From Laetiporus sulphureus 93-53 (Eukaryota > Basidiomycota > Agaricomycetes > Polyporales > Laetiporaceae), in assembly GCF_001632365.1 (NCBI RefSeq), contig NW_024468516.1, forward strand, positions 590,177 to 654,176: a stretch of DNA of 64,000 nucleotides, written 5' to 3'. Position numbers and translations under genes: made by a program. Below are positions 22,191 to 33,723 of the stretch, in pieces. A model generated the notes under the pieces. It had not been told where the DNA came from. It saw only the letters and a program-made list of their open reading frames with translations, and made no database searches. The first letter of the stretch is position 1; each line of letters starts with the position of its first letter.

Positions 22191-22366
22191 ATGTCTGTGA
22201 GTGCTCGTTCGTCTCCCGAGTGCCTGCGCGCCGCAGAGTTGCGGCGTGATGCTGACGCGCTTTTGTCGATGAATAGGATAAAGCAACCTGCGCTAACGTC
22301 CAAGCTAACGGCGGTACCTGCACATACCCTGCATGTGGCTGCGCGGAGCCACCCAAGCAGAAATAG
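22191..22366 (+). CDS. 31-residue cysteine-containing peptide, copy C
   Basis: Exon 1 (22191-22196) encodes Met-Ser. The intron 22197-22276 (80 bases, GTGAGT...AATAG) is followed by exon 2 (22277-22366), 29 codons and TAG. The second exon reads DKATCANVQANGGTCTYPAC then GCAEPPKQK, a blend of copy A (Ala near the end) and copy B (Thr before Cys2). It lies about 17 kb from the tandem pair and in opposite orientation. A TATA box and the shared CCAAT-rich block lie upstream. After the stop, GTCCGGTCTCC and TCGTCGTCACAG match the 3' flanks of the other copies. Function unknown; metal binding is inferred only from CxC. Confidence 0.82.
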
Positions 22367-22924
22367 ATGCTGTCCGGTCTCCTATTCCTCGTCGTCACAG
22401 GTGGGTCTCGCCTTCAATCACCTTGCTGAACAGCAACTAACTGACTAACTGCAACACTTGCAACGTTTAGTCGATTGTATGCGCTGGATTGCAGCGAGCG
22501 CCACCTCTAGATGAATCGCGACAATCAGGCGGAGGTATCAGAGACATGGAATAAACATTGTAGCTTACCTTTTTGTTGATATACGCACCCGAACTTCCGA
22601 TAATTGTGACGGGTTACTGCTCTTGCAAAACTGAAATTGCGGCTGCAGGAGTGCCGTCCACCGCAATATTGACCATCGAAATAACTGCATATCCCAGCGA
22701 CTTGTCGCGCAAGTCAAAAGCTGACTTTATAATTGCACTCGAGCAATATGATCAGGCCGTCGGAGTTAACATGAGAAACCGAATGACACACAATGCTGTG
22801 TGGACGACAACGCCTACATCTTCGTTCACCGAAGTGCAGATTACCAGACCATCATACCTTATTTGATACGGACGCGTGGTGCGAAAGCTTACTGAAAGCC
22901 ACGAACGAAACCGGATACCATTGA
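22367..22924. other. Gap between mini-peptide copy C and uL3m
   Basis: The stretch holds the converging 3' ends of copy C (plus) and the uL3m gene (minus). An open frame at 22573-22866 has no domain and no good start context. No gene is called. Confidence 0.4.
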
Positions 22925-24082
22925 TCATACGTAAGGAAGGAAGGGGCTCCTATGATGAGTAGGTGCCTCAATGACAGGTGGAAGATGCTGCGTCATCTCC
23001 TTAGTGCCTGCGGGAAATGGTAGTGCGTCGACGCCCTTCGGGAGAATCTTCTCCTCCACACCCTTTGCATGTGCCACGCGGGCCTTTTGGACCATCTTTT
23101 TCGAATCCCTTAGCATGACCTGTGCGTCATCCACTCCGGGCACATTGCCCTTCACGAAGATCAAGTCCAGCGCGGAGTCGACACGCACCACAGACAGGTT
23201 CTGCTTCGTAACGCGCCTATTACCCATGTGACCCGCCATCTTCTTGCCCGGCCACACACGGCCGGGGTCCTATGTGGCGTCGTCAGCGAAGTGATGTAGC
23301 TGGGAGGCGGATGGATTCTACCTGGTGTGCACCAGTAGCACCAGCGGACCGGTGCGCGAGTGAAGTACCATGAGATGCACTCTGGCCATGGTAGCCCCAC
23401 CTCTTCATAACACCCTGGAAACCCTTTCCGACCCTATGGATATAAGATCAGCAACACTGCAACGGGAGTGTTTTCGGAAGCGTACGAGTTGGCGGTAACG
23501 TCGACATTTTGTCCCGGTACAAAGTGGATGGCAGATAGTGTTGTCCCTGTAGATAGAGAACGCGAGTGAAGATAAGTTCGACGGAAGAGCTTGACCGAGG
23601 CATACCAACGGGGAGATGCGCATCAGGTGTCACCGGGAATTCTTTCACAATCTGCTTCGGAGGAACGCCAGCCTTATTAAAGTGCCCCAACATCTGTCTT
23701 GTAGTCGTCTTTTCGCGCTTGTCCGAGGCACCGACTTGCACTGCGTGGTACTCTGTCTTGTCCTTCTTCACGTTCTTGATGTTCGCCGTGACTTGACAAT
23801 TCTCAAGCTAATAATGCTCGAGCTGTAACAACTGCTATCCTGGGAATATACAGAACATACCTGGAGGACCGTCACCGGGAACCGGGCACCGTGGTCGTCC
23901 CACATAGACATCATGCCGCGTTTACGGGCAATCACGCCTGTCCTGACGGAGAACGGTGTCCACCGCGCTTCAGTCTGCGGCTTTTGTTCCGTTGAAGCAG
24001 AGGCATTGCTTGCTATTGTCGAATGCAACGTTCTACATGAGGATATTCGAGGACATTGACGTGAAGCCCACAGCCTGAGCAT
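22925..24082 (-). CDS. MRPL9: Mitochondrial large-subunit ribosomal protein uL3m
   Basis: This is the mitochondrial counterpart of ribosomal protein L3. The ATG at 24082 opens a basic targeting sequence ([15 protein letters not shown]). Domain landmarks over several exons: [123 protein letters not shown] and [20 protein letters not shown]. The [11 protein letters not shown] and [14 protein letters not shown] parts are diagnostic of L3. A longer upstream in-frame stretch up to 24184 is not needed. It shares a 130-base divergent promoter with the gene starting at 24213. Confidence 0.94.
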
Positions 24083-24212
24083 GTCGAGGAGGATGTCGAG
24101 GTGAACTAGCGAGCGGAGCACGCTCGAGACGCGCGCTTGTCGGTTTTTCGCGGACTGGAATCGATCATATTTGTACTCTGCCACTCATCCTGTTTTATGC
24201 TCGTCAAATGGA

Positions 24213-27200
24213 ATGGACCAGTGGCCTGCAGATCTTAGGGCGACAAGGAGCAATACCGCGGGCAGGGGCAAGGACGAGGGCGAGGACAACAGCGAAGTCG
24301 CAACGTGGACATACCCACAGCTCGAGCACGGCGCACTGGCCGCAGCGACTCTGCACCAGCAAGGGCATCGTCTCGAATGGACGTTCCTTTCTGGTCGTGA
24401 CATAGGTATCACCCAAAGCCTGATTGTCCCTGTGAGTTAACCTGATATGTCGGACAGGACGGAGGCTACTCTCGAGATGTGACAGTGTAGAGGTCTTTCC
24501 TCAGACCCGCCGCGCCGACGCATACACATCCCACGCAGTATTGCGGCAACAAGGAGTACGTCAGCGACTTCAGTTGTATGCTAGTCCGAACTTATGTCCA
24601 CAGGCAAAATTCATTCACACCCACTATCTGGACGTTGGCAATTCTTCCAAGATGATCAGGGAGCAAATAGCAGAGAATGCCTCGACGCTACGAGACCTTG
24701 AGCAATTTTATCCCTATGAGGGTAGCATAATAGAGGCATTCTCTTCGGCATGTGGCAATGACGACGACCGCATGTTTCTTACCTTTCCAATGGGCGAATC
24801 TTTCCGCGAATTGAGTCAGTCCACTTCGTTTCATCACGATTCTTTCCGCCATTCAGAATTTTCGACACAGATATCTCTCCCGTCGAGTTCTCAAATAGTG
24901 AAGGCATTAAATTGATTGGCACCCCAGAACCTGCCTGGACATTTCATGCACCGATCTACCAGATTGCCGCTCCTTCAATCGTCGCCGGCGGACGAAGTGA
25001 GTGTAATTCGCGAGCAGATATCGTTCATGATTATCTCATTTATTCTTCCGCAACTCGTCCAGCGGTATCGACAATATTGGCCGTCAGAACCTGGGATTCA
25101 GCTAATCTGTTGATCATCGAACCACCATCGACTCGACGCCCATTCGAACTTCGTCAACTTGTTTCCTATTCCCGATCAGACGTGGAAGATAGGTGTATAG
25201 TCGACATGATGCCTATACCTGGTTCGCTTGCAATGTTGGTGAATGACAAAGGCACCGTTTTTAAATGTGTTCTTCGGGATGACGCCGAAGCACTGTGAGT
25301 CACTTTCTTGCTTTCGGCGCGCTCAGGCTCTCTCAATAGCATTCTGTATAGGCTGTTACCACAACCTCGGATACTTCCCTCAGACAGTCTCGATGACAAT
25401 ATGTGGAGATTAGCACCGTGGAATAACGAGGAATCCTGTGTACTGATGTCAGGACGTGCCATACACCATCTTGACTTACGGGTACTCCATTCTGTGCCCT
25501 GTATTATTCGCTATTCTGACAACTTGTGCAGACGCAGGGTACTCATCTCGAATTGTACCATACACGGCGGCCTTCGGAATTGCTGACAGCAATCGAGCAC
25601 TTTCAAGAAGACCGGATGATCCGTCTCGTTTCTACGAACGAGATCATGTGGATTGATCAACGAAATACGAAGCGCCCTGTGCTTGGTATCAAACACGGGC
25701 GAGAATCAGAAAGAACGCTGCGACCACAAACACAGAATGTCGGAGGGGGTGGGTCGGTTCGCATTCATCCTGCGGACTTCGCTGAACGCAAATTTTAACA
25801 GTACCCATCACGTTTCTTACCTCTCGCCAAAACGGCCTCGTAACTGTCTATGATGTTTCTCGTTCAACTGACAACTTGGTTCACCTTCATGCTCCTGCAT
25901 ATCCATTACCGTCCATGCATACCCTTGGTCGCCGAAACCTTGGCCACAGCTTCCTCCACCATCCATCAGATGACAATGAAGAGAACGTCAGCATTTTGCG
26001 GCTCACCGATGTGGGAAGTATACAACTGCTTGAGCTAAATATGGCCAAGGGTGGTGTAAGCCGTGACGCTGCGCGTTTGCCTCGCCAATCGCCTGAACGA
26101 TCTGCTGATTTTAACGCCTTGAGAGCGCGAATGAGGGATTCTTTACCTAAGCTAGGCCCCTTGGACTGGCGCATGTTCATTCAAAAAGACCTACAGATCG
26201 TCTATAATAGTATGTAATTGCTAATAGTGATTGTGCATCAGCTGATATCTTCCGTCAGGGCTACTTTGCGCAAGGGATGATGCATCCTCATCAAGGAATG
26301 CAGATGCCGTATTCGAGCTTCTAAAGAAGATGTCGTCCTTTTGGCAGGATGAAGACATACCCATCGAATACACCTTGACAACGTGACTCTGTCAATATGT
26401 GCTCTGTTGCTTGCGCTGACTTCCGTAATATCTAGCCATGACATTGCATTCCGATCAGGCGCTCGACCGATTGATGCGTCCAGGGATGATATCTTCGCTG
26501 GAAACTCTCTCAACTCGAAAAGCGGTTTTCGTGCTCTAGTTGAAGACCACATACCTGTCAACATTTTGGCCAGCCGAGTGTCGTGGCACCTCAATATCGT
26601 CGAGTTTCTGCGATCCTTCATTCCTGACCTTCTGGACAATCACGATGCTACGCTGGAGAGTCTCGGTCGATACGATCTTTTATCCGAGGGGGACAGGCCT
26701 GCAGAACCATTATATAGGGAGCTAGAAGCCCGTGAACAGCTCCTGGTGGATCTGTCATTATCATCGGATGTTTTCGCGCCATGGTCGTTCGGAAGACCAG
26801 TGAAAACCAATACCAACAGCTCCCCAAAAACTATGCCGCGTGCTGCAGAAGCCATGGCGGTTGTAGGGAGTGAACCCCCTCCCGTGCATTTTGGGTTCCT
26901 GCATCCTGTACCACAGGGGTCCGTCGACTCTCGCAAGACAGAGCGTAAACCGAGCCAACAGGTATCGGAGAGCTTCACACCGCTTGGGGTCCGCCTTCTC
27001 CTTCAGGAATGGGAAGTCGGCACGGATCCTCAAGCCTACCACTACGAGGATCCGTATGGTGTCGTTTTGCCAAAGGCGCCGTCTGACTCGGAGCCATCCA
27101 GAGTACGCCGAGCTGACACACCAGCTCTCGAAACCGCTGCGATATCTCAAAGGCCTCCAACGATTGTGTCAGCAGCCGCCCCTGCTCCACCTCCTATCGC

Positions 27201-27423
27201 CACAACCTGCCCTGCTGCACGGCGCGGTATAGTTGCTACTATTCCAGCCGTCGAGGTTGAGGGGAGATCAATTGTGGACAGCCGCAGCCAGCCCACAGAG
27301 AGTGCGAGGCTCGCAGGTGCTTCGTCGCGAATTCCTATGGCCAGTACTCAAGTGCTTCCTGGCCGTCATGGCGGCAGACCTGCTCCGGCGAAGAAGCCTG
27401 CTAAGAGGGTCAGCGGTTTTTAA
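24213..27423 (+). CDS. RRN6-like RNA polymerase I core factor subunit
   Basis: Rrn6 with Rrn7 and Rrn11 forms the core factor that recruits RNA polymerase I to rDNA. The ATG at 24213 gives MDQWPADLRATRSN, then PQLEHGALAAATLHQQG. About ten exons follow with beta-propeller-like segments (STILAVRTWDSANLLIIEPP; AWTFHAPIYQIAAPSIVAGG; NMWRLAPWNNEESCVLMSGR; MIRLVSTNEIMWIDQRNTKR) and a helical second half (VFELLKKMSSFWQDEDIPIE; WHLNIVEFLRSFIPDLLDNH). The tail is low in complexity and ends in KKPAKRVSGF, like the Lys-rich end with final Gly-Phe of fungal Rrn6. The family call rests on layout and these segments, not on a catalytic motif. Confidence 0.6.
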
Positions 27424-27987
27424 TTAGAATGTATTACATATGTGCGTCTTGTTTTCCTGTCATTCTCTCCATGTAGTCCTCAATTGCCCCACCATTCCAG
27501 TCGTTGGACATTTGTGCAGTTCATAATTTGTGCGCTTGCGAGGGGGGTCCCTTTACGTTGCCTGCTATGATCTGTCTCACTGGCTATTCCTTGCCTCCTC
27601 CATGCTGTATCCTGGCGACTTCCTTGAAAAATGCAGCCTCCGGCGAAGGAGGGGGGTCAAGCGAACTTCGCATCACATCCTCCACATGACATGGTTCTGG
27701 GTCTGATTGAGCTATCTGTTCTCAGGGATTCCTGCTTGTTAGGCCAATAGAATTTCTTTTCCTGAAGTTCAGGCTGCGCGCTCCGCTGCATCCTGGTCAT
27801 ATGCTCCAAGTCCGGAGTCACCTTCGCGCCGGCGGTGTGAACGGGGTCACCACGTTCTTTGTCGGTATCTACTTGGCAAGGGATCAAGGATGTACTTGAT
27901 GAGGGCCCTTGCTGGAAGTGTGTGTGTCTACGCTCACCCGTTACGATCGTTGAACTTCGACGGACACTCTGTCTCACTGCTCAAGAG
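27424..27987. other. Intergenic region before the P450 gene
   Basis: About 0.56 kb between the RRN6-like stop and the P450 start. A minus open frame at 27657-27977 has no domain. The stretch presumably holds the P450 promoter. Confidence 0.4.
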
Positions 27988-30142
27988 ATGCCGCCGTATG
28001 GCGATGTTCTGTTCATTCTTGGGATAGCCTTGACTACTGTGACGGTGTATTATTTCAATCGTTCTATAGTCAAACTACCCCCGGGCCCTCGAGGCATCTC
28101 TTTCTTTGGCAACCTCTTCCAGGTGCATGCCTTACGTCCTCATCCGCAGGCAAGCCATACGATCCTTGATTGCCTCTCCGTCATCTCACTTTGCAGAGAC
28201 AGTTCTTAGAATGGGCACAACAGTATGGAGAGATATTCCATCTCAAGATGGGCTTCGGCCATATGATTGTGCTCAACACCGCGGAGGCTGCCGACGAGTT
28301 GCTGGCCAATCGTAGCAAGATCTACTCCAGTCGTGCAACCCCGCATGTTGCGCAAGATATCGTGAGCGATGGCCAGAGGATGGTGTTCATGTCATACACG
28401 AGAGAATGGAAGGTCAGACAGGTGACATTGCAATCGAGCTCGCTCTCACCGAGGTGTCTGGACACGCATCCATTGTTTAGGTTTTGAGACGAACCCTGCA
28501 GAGTATCCTTGGTCCCGGACCATCGAAGCGGCTGCGCAAGATGCAAGAATTGGAATCTCGTGTTGTGATCTATGATCTGCTGAGCCACGCTGATCAAAGC
28601 GTCAGAGAAATTCATCTACAAGGTCCCAATGGCGAGGTGCCCGAGCGACACTGGTTTGCGCTCGTTAGACGCTACGTGAGTTATCCGTGGCCTGGAATGG
28701 CTTCGCAGACCTAACCGCGTACAGACGACAAGCGTGGTCCTGCATATGGCATACGGGCATCGTGTTCATCGGCTGTCGAACAATCCCGAGCTGTAAGTTG
28801 CATGTGCTCAAGGAGTACGACTGCCTGACACCTACATAGGCATAAAATATACGATGTCTTGGGTAACATCACATGCGTGGCTCAACCTGGGAACTACTTG
28901 TTAGTCCACACAGTGCGATTCTCGTGAGAGACAGGCTTAGAATTTCGTCGCAGAGCAGACGCGTTTTCGAGCCTGCGGAAACTGCCAGACTTCTTAGCCC
29001 CGTGGAGAGTTGATGCTCGAAAGATGCATCTATGGTAAGCCTCGTTTTGTCGCAAACATTGGGAGTCTCATTCTGTCTGTGTCAAATATGCGCAGGGAGA
29101 TGGAGCTATGGGGCAAGCTGTTTGCCGACTGTCGGGCTGCACTTGAGAATGGGATTCCTCGCGCAGGTTTCGTAGCGTCATACCTTCAATCGCGGGCGGA
29201 AGCCGGACTGCAGCATTTAGCTGGGAATGGTGTTACACCTGGGGGATCGGGCTGGATACGCGACAAGTTGCTTGCCTACACGGCAGGATCAGTATTAGAA
29301 GCCGGTTCAGACACCACCGCAACGACGATCCAGATTTTTGTCATGCTGATGCTACACAATCCAAAGGCATTGAAACAAGCAAGACAGGAGATCGACGAAG
29401 TAGTAGGGATGGATAGAATGCCAACTTATGAAGATGAAGAAAAGCTGCCTTGGCTTGTTGCCTGCATCAAGGAAACCTTGCGGAGGCGCCCTCCGACCAT
29501 CATGGGTGAGTTGAACGGTTTGAGCACTGTCTATGCGGAAAACTGAACAACCGTATCGACGGGATCAGGGGTTCCACACCGAGTAGACGAGGATGACATT
29601 TACAACGGCTACTTTATCCCTAAGGGCTCCACGGTGGTGGGAAACGTTTGGGCTATCCACATGAATCCCGAGCGTTTCCCAAATCCTAAAGCATTCATGC
29701 CCGAGCGATTTTACGAACCAGGCAAACCCTCGCGCTGGGGCAGCGGTCCGGATTCGCAAGACCGCGACCAGTGAGTAGACCGAGCAGTCTAGTGTCTCGG
29801 TCGCTGTATATTGATGCGCTCAACTGCAGCTATGCCTTTGGCTGGGGTAGGCGATTCTGTCAAGGAAGCCATATATCTGAGGCTTCGCTCTTCATCGTCC
29901 TATCGCGTCTTATCTGGGGGGTTGAGTTTTCGGCGCCGATCGATCCACAAACGGGCAAGCCAAAGCTTCCGGACATTGACGACGAGGTCAAAACTTGGAG
30001 CGAAGGGTTCATCAGCGTTCCAAGGATATACCCGGTGGCCTTCAAGGCACGCTCCGACAAGCATGCAAGTATAATCCATCGAGCGTTTGACGACGTCCAG
30101 ATTGAATGGCAAGGAATGGGTCTAGCTGGAGATGAACGATAG
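27988..30142 (+). CDS. Cytochrome P450 monooxygenase
   Basis: ER-bound heme monooxygenase. The ATG at 27988 begins MPPYGDVLFILGIALTTVTV, a membrane anchor, followed by the hinge LPPGPRGISFFGNLFQ. Further landmarks: YGEIFHLKMGFGHMIVLN, EWKVLRRTLQSILGPG (spliced), AGSVLEAGSDTTATTIQIF (helix I, with the Asp/Thr pair), CIKETLRRRPP (ExxR), MNPERFPNPKAFMPERF and the heme loop FGWGRRFCQGSHISEAS with its cysteine. About ten exons join to roughly 500 residues; small introns near 28780-29100 need transcript support. It resembles basidiomycete P450s often named after O-methylsterigmatocystin oxidoreductase. Substrate unknown, and no biosynthetic cluster partners are next to it. Confidence 0.92.
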
Positions 30143-30546
30143 TGATGTGGACGAAATTTGTGGCGTGGAATTGGCGTTAGCGCTATATAAGCGAGTTTGC
30201 GTAGCACGAGGATTAACTCTTTGTCATTCGACGGTTTCGCTGTACTGTACTCCATCTCAGGCGTCTGGAACATGTTCACGGTCGTTACGAAGAGGAGGGG
30301 CTATGGAAAGAAGAGAAATACTCATTTGGAATCACGCGAGAGCGAGGAGCAACATCCGGGCGCCTACCGTCTGTACAGTACAATCCATGCCGGACCACCC
30401 AAGACAACATTGAATCCGAACGACGACTTCTACAACGTCTGACTCTTTGGCGCTCTGGCAAGAACGGATATTTCGCCTGGTTGAATAAATCGTCACCTCG
30501 TGCGGCGGCACGATCCTGGACTCTCGGGGCCCCGTGAAAGCATCCT
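30143..30546. other. Gap between P450 and carrier genes
   Basis: About 0.4 kb with overlapping short open frames on both strands. One plus frame ends at 30442 in PKTTLNPNDDFYNV, but no start or domain supports it. No gene is called. Confidence 0.4.
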
Positions 30547-32112
30547 ATGAGTGAGAAAAGGTGCGTGATTTACCCCGCATCGGAGACGCCTTCACAAAAT
30601 CAATCGGGGACGTACAGGCCAGCGGGCTCTCTGTTCGACTCGGCTGCTCTCCATGAGTCCCTCCGACGTACATTTCAGCCTCCTCTGCGCGTACATGGAG
30701 AAGGTGGAGTGACGTCCCGTTTCCGACAGATAATAAAGCGGTCGTCTGTGCTGTGTCCGCCAGCTACATCTCGACATTTGCGGGATACCCTGTAAGCTTG
30801 AATTTTCCAGTTTCGATGTGGGACCCTCTCTAAGGCACTGTGCCCAGCTGGATTCCCTCAAATCCAGACTGCAGACACAGCGCACCCCCATCAGCGTCCC
30901 AAAGCTTGCTCTCCGGGTCTATAATGAGGAAGGCATCATCGGTTTCTACCGCGGTCTATGGATTCCGTTGATCACCATCTCATTCGTTCGTGAGTGCATT
31001 CTTAGGACGTTCTTTTTTGCTGCTAACCAAAGCTTTGCCAGGTGCCGCCTCGTTCACGATATATAGCAGTACCAAGGAGCACTTCCGAGAGCACAACTTA
31101 TTGGCGCGCGATACGTTGCCATGTATAGCGGCGACGAGCGGGATTGGGTAAGTATGCTCTCGAACCGCACAAGCTTTACCCTTCATCGTCTCCGCACAGC
31201 GGTGCCTTATCAGGCTCGTTGATCTCATTCGGCAGCGCTCGTGAGTCCAACGTTCCACGGGCGTAAGAGTATCACTTACAGTTATGTGCAGCATTCGAGC
31301 TTGTAAAGGTTGGTATACAGCATTTACCTACATCTCAAGACGGACTATAACATGGCTACCAGGTCCGACGACAATTGGAGTACTCTATCGCAGAAAGTAA
31401 AGGCCTAAAACTGGTGAAAGCACCTGGGACGTTCGAAGCTGTCCGAGACATCTTCAACTCGTATGGTCTCAAAGGCCTGTATCTGGGTTTCCGCCTGCAC
31501 TTCGGTAAGTGTATGCTTTGTTGGAATATTTGCCACTATATAATCTGATACTTCGAAGTTCGAGACACCACGGGTACTGGGTTATACTTCCTCGAGTATG
31601 ATGCTATGCGGCACATAATGGGGCGCCTGTCATCTGGCGAGCAAGGTCCGACGCCAAGCTGGCTACCAGTACCTGCCTCGGTCGTTCCTTTCATGTGCGG
31701 TTCGCTAGCGGGCGTAACTTCTTGGGCGCTCATATATCCGTTGGACGTGTACGTTTTCCGTATTATGCTTCTAAAATACATGACAAAGTAGCTTCATGAG
31801 TAGTGTGAAAACCAAAGTGCAGCAGCGTGCATTGGCTGGCGAGCAGCGGAGGGGTGTCTTAGAAACCCTTCGTCGTCTTATTCGAGGTACGCTCGTCCTC
31901 CTCAGCATGTACTGGTGAGATGTTAACTTTTGCCATGTACAGGGCCGGATCCGAAAGCACCAAAACCGATATTGCTCGGCCTTGCACGGCTCTATCGAGG
32001 GCTGGGAGTGAGTGCCGTGAGGAGCGTTACGACCCACGGTTTGCTATGGACATTCTTCGATCTTACTGCTTCGTATATCGACAACCTGCCTCGTAGTGAC
32101 GACAATACATAG
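30547..32112 (+). CDS. Mitochondrial carrier family protein
   Basis: Inner-membrane solute carriers have three repeats, each with a Px(D/E)xx(K/R) motif. Here the first is FAGYPLDSLKSRLQTQ (codons joined across the intron 30791 to about 30845), the second repeat includes GALSGSLISFGSA with AFELVKVRRQLEYSIAES, and the third is SWALIYPLDVVKTKVQQRAL. FYRGLWIPLITISF, GLYLGFRLHFVRDTTGTGLY and RLYRGLGVSAVRSVTTHG follow each matrix helix, as expected. The C-terminal end is ASYIDNLPRSDDNT at 32112. The N-terminus is not settled: an ATG at 30547 precedes at least one intron before DNKAVVCAVSASYISTF near 30732. Substrate cannot be told from this. Confidence 0.85.
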
Positions 32113-32365
32113 ATTGACCGATGAGTCTCGCGCGAACCATGTGGAACGTCTTTGTCAATTGTTCGGAGCGTAAGCTAACTATTCGTACATTCTGGTCGCC
32201 CGCGATCAGTGCAAGATTGTAAGTTAGAAGAGAGATCATGCGGCAAGTGAGAGGTGAAGTTTACAACACAAAGCGATAAATAAGGCAGCGATATTGAAAG
32301 CAATTGTCCAGGGAATGTAAGAGGCGGTCTGTAGGTATACACATTGAGTCCAAGCCAGGAGCGCG

Positions 32366-33642
32366 TCATGCATCCTGGACGGCATAGGGGTGTCGCACAA
32401 GCTCGTCGTAGAGATCCGGTGGAAGGTCGCGAACGAGAGTTACAGCAATACCGATGACAGGCAGGGCCTCAAGAGGCGGGAATGTTCGCAGCAGCTTCAT
32501 CGGACTGATAGATATATGGGGAATGATGAGAATGTTCAGACGGTACATTTGTCGCAGGGAATACGTACCTGGATGAAGCCATCACTTCGGCTCGCATAAG
32601 AAGAAGCTGAGCAATGACACAGAGCACATTGAGATGCACCCCAAATGCCAGCAAGAAATCCCAGAGCTGGAGCACTTGGTCCAAAGGAGGCGTACATGCA
32701 CAAAGTGTCAAGACCGCTGTAGCACAGACTGTCATCAAATGGGGGACTACGCCCATGCAGCAGCACTCACAAGGGAATGCGTAGATTTCTGCGGACAACT
32801 TCCTAGATCGCAGATGGGCATACAGCTCCGGGTCGACAATCTCGAGACATCGATCAAGCAACTGGAAGGAACAGTCAGTAGCTCATCACAACGGTGCTAC
32901 TTAAAGGCACACATTTAGACCGCGATGGACACCCTCGAGGGTGGGCTGGACATACAGCGGGCAACATTCCTCAATGAACTTTGCGAAGCAGAAGAACGCT
33001 TCTAGTTCGGAGGGCATGGTGTAAAGGAAGGGCGCAGCGAGGACGTTCATTCCCTGGACATAGGTGAAACCGAGCTGATGCGTTTCCTGTCTGTCTATCG
33101 AACGCTCGCACTGCATGCAACAACTCAGGACAGAAAGAGCTCACCATGATTCCGCCATACGAACGCGTCCAACAGGCGGACGAGCATGTCCTCGCGCACA
33201 CGCTCCTTGAATCCACGGTCTGTGGCTAGTGTCCTGCACCAACGTGAACCCGTGGTTTACGATAGACATGCGAAGTACAAACCTGAAAGTATCATTCCTT
33301 ATTTTCTCCCGGACTTCACAGGGCCCTCGCGAGACGTACTCCAAGAATGTGTCGGCAGACATGTCCCGGACGCGTAATAATATCTTCCATATTCTAGGGC
33401 GCAATGTCGGATCCTAGCACTATGTCAAACCGCGGACTGTATCACAGCGGTAGAGTTCGAAGACGCACCACGTCTGATGGAATTCCGTCGACTAGAATCA
33501 GCCTTCTAAGCTTGTTGACGGTATCCTCAATGTCATCACGAGAGCGGCGTTTGGAGGATAGTGTGAGTTGGTTGAGAATCTTGTTGAATGAATGCGCTGT
33601 GGCTGCTGCAGATGACGCGGGCGAGGATGAGGAGGAAGCCAT
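32366..33642 (-). CDS. BUB2: BUB2/Cdc16-type TBC domain GTPase-activating protein
   Basis: BUB2 with Bfa1 keeps the Tem1 GTPase inactive at the spindle pole until the spindle is positioned, delaying mitotic exit. The ATG at 33642 starts MASSSSSPASSAAATAHSFN. TBC landmarks: RPRIWKILLRVRDMSADTFL (the IWKxLL start), a spliced ND(T/I)FRTL region, QLGFTYVQGMNVLAAPFLYT (catalytic Gln finger), EAFFCFAKFIEECCPLYVQP, LDRCLEIVDPELYAHLRSRK, PLDQVLQLWDFLLAFG and ALPVIGIAVTLVRDLPPDLY. It is about 330 residues, the length of BUB2 rather than larger TBC proteins. The Arg finger lies in the exon between about 33190 and 33270. It diverges from the adaptin gene with only 81 bases between start codons. Confidence 0.9.
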
Positions 33643-33723
33643 GTTGCTGCTTACCACAACCGGCCACGATCACTCTTGTACTCAATCAGCGACGTTGTCC
33701 TCGCATTCAAGCCACCCGCCTAG

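Noticed and set aside
22086..22448. Plus open frame of 120 codons covering peptide copy C
   Set aside because: It reads through the intron and is out of frame with the conserved second exon; the three-way comparison supports the spliced 31-residue reading instead.
27859..28209. Earlier GTG/ATG start for the P450 in an upstream open stretch
   Set aside because: The ATG at 27988 is followed directly by a membrane anchor and the LPPGP hinge at normal spacing; upstream codons do not look like P450 sequence.
30132..30442. Open frames after the P450 stop, one ending NPNDDFYNV
   Set aside because: No start, no splice support and no domain; treated as intergenic.
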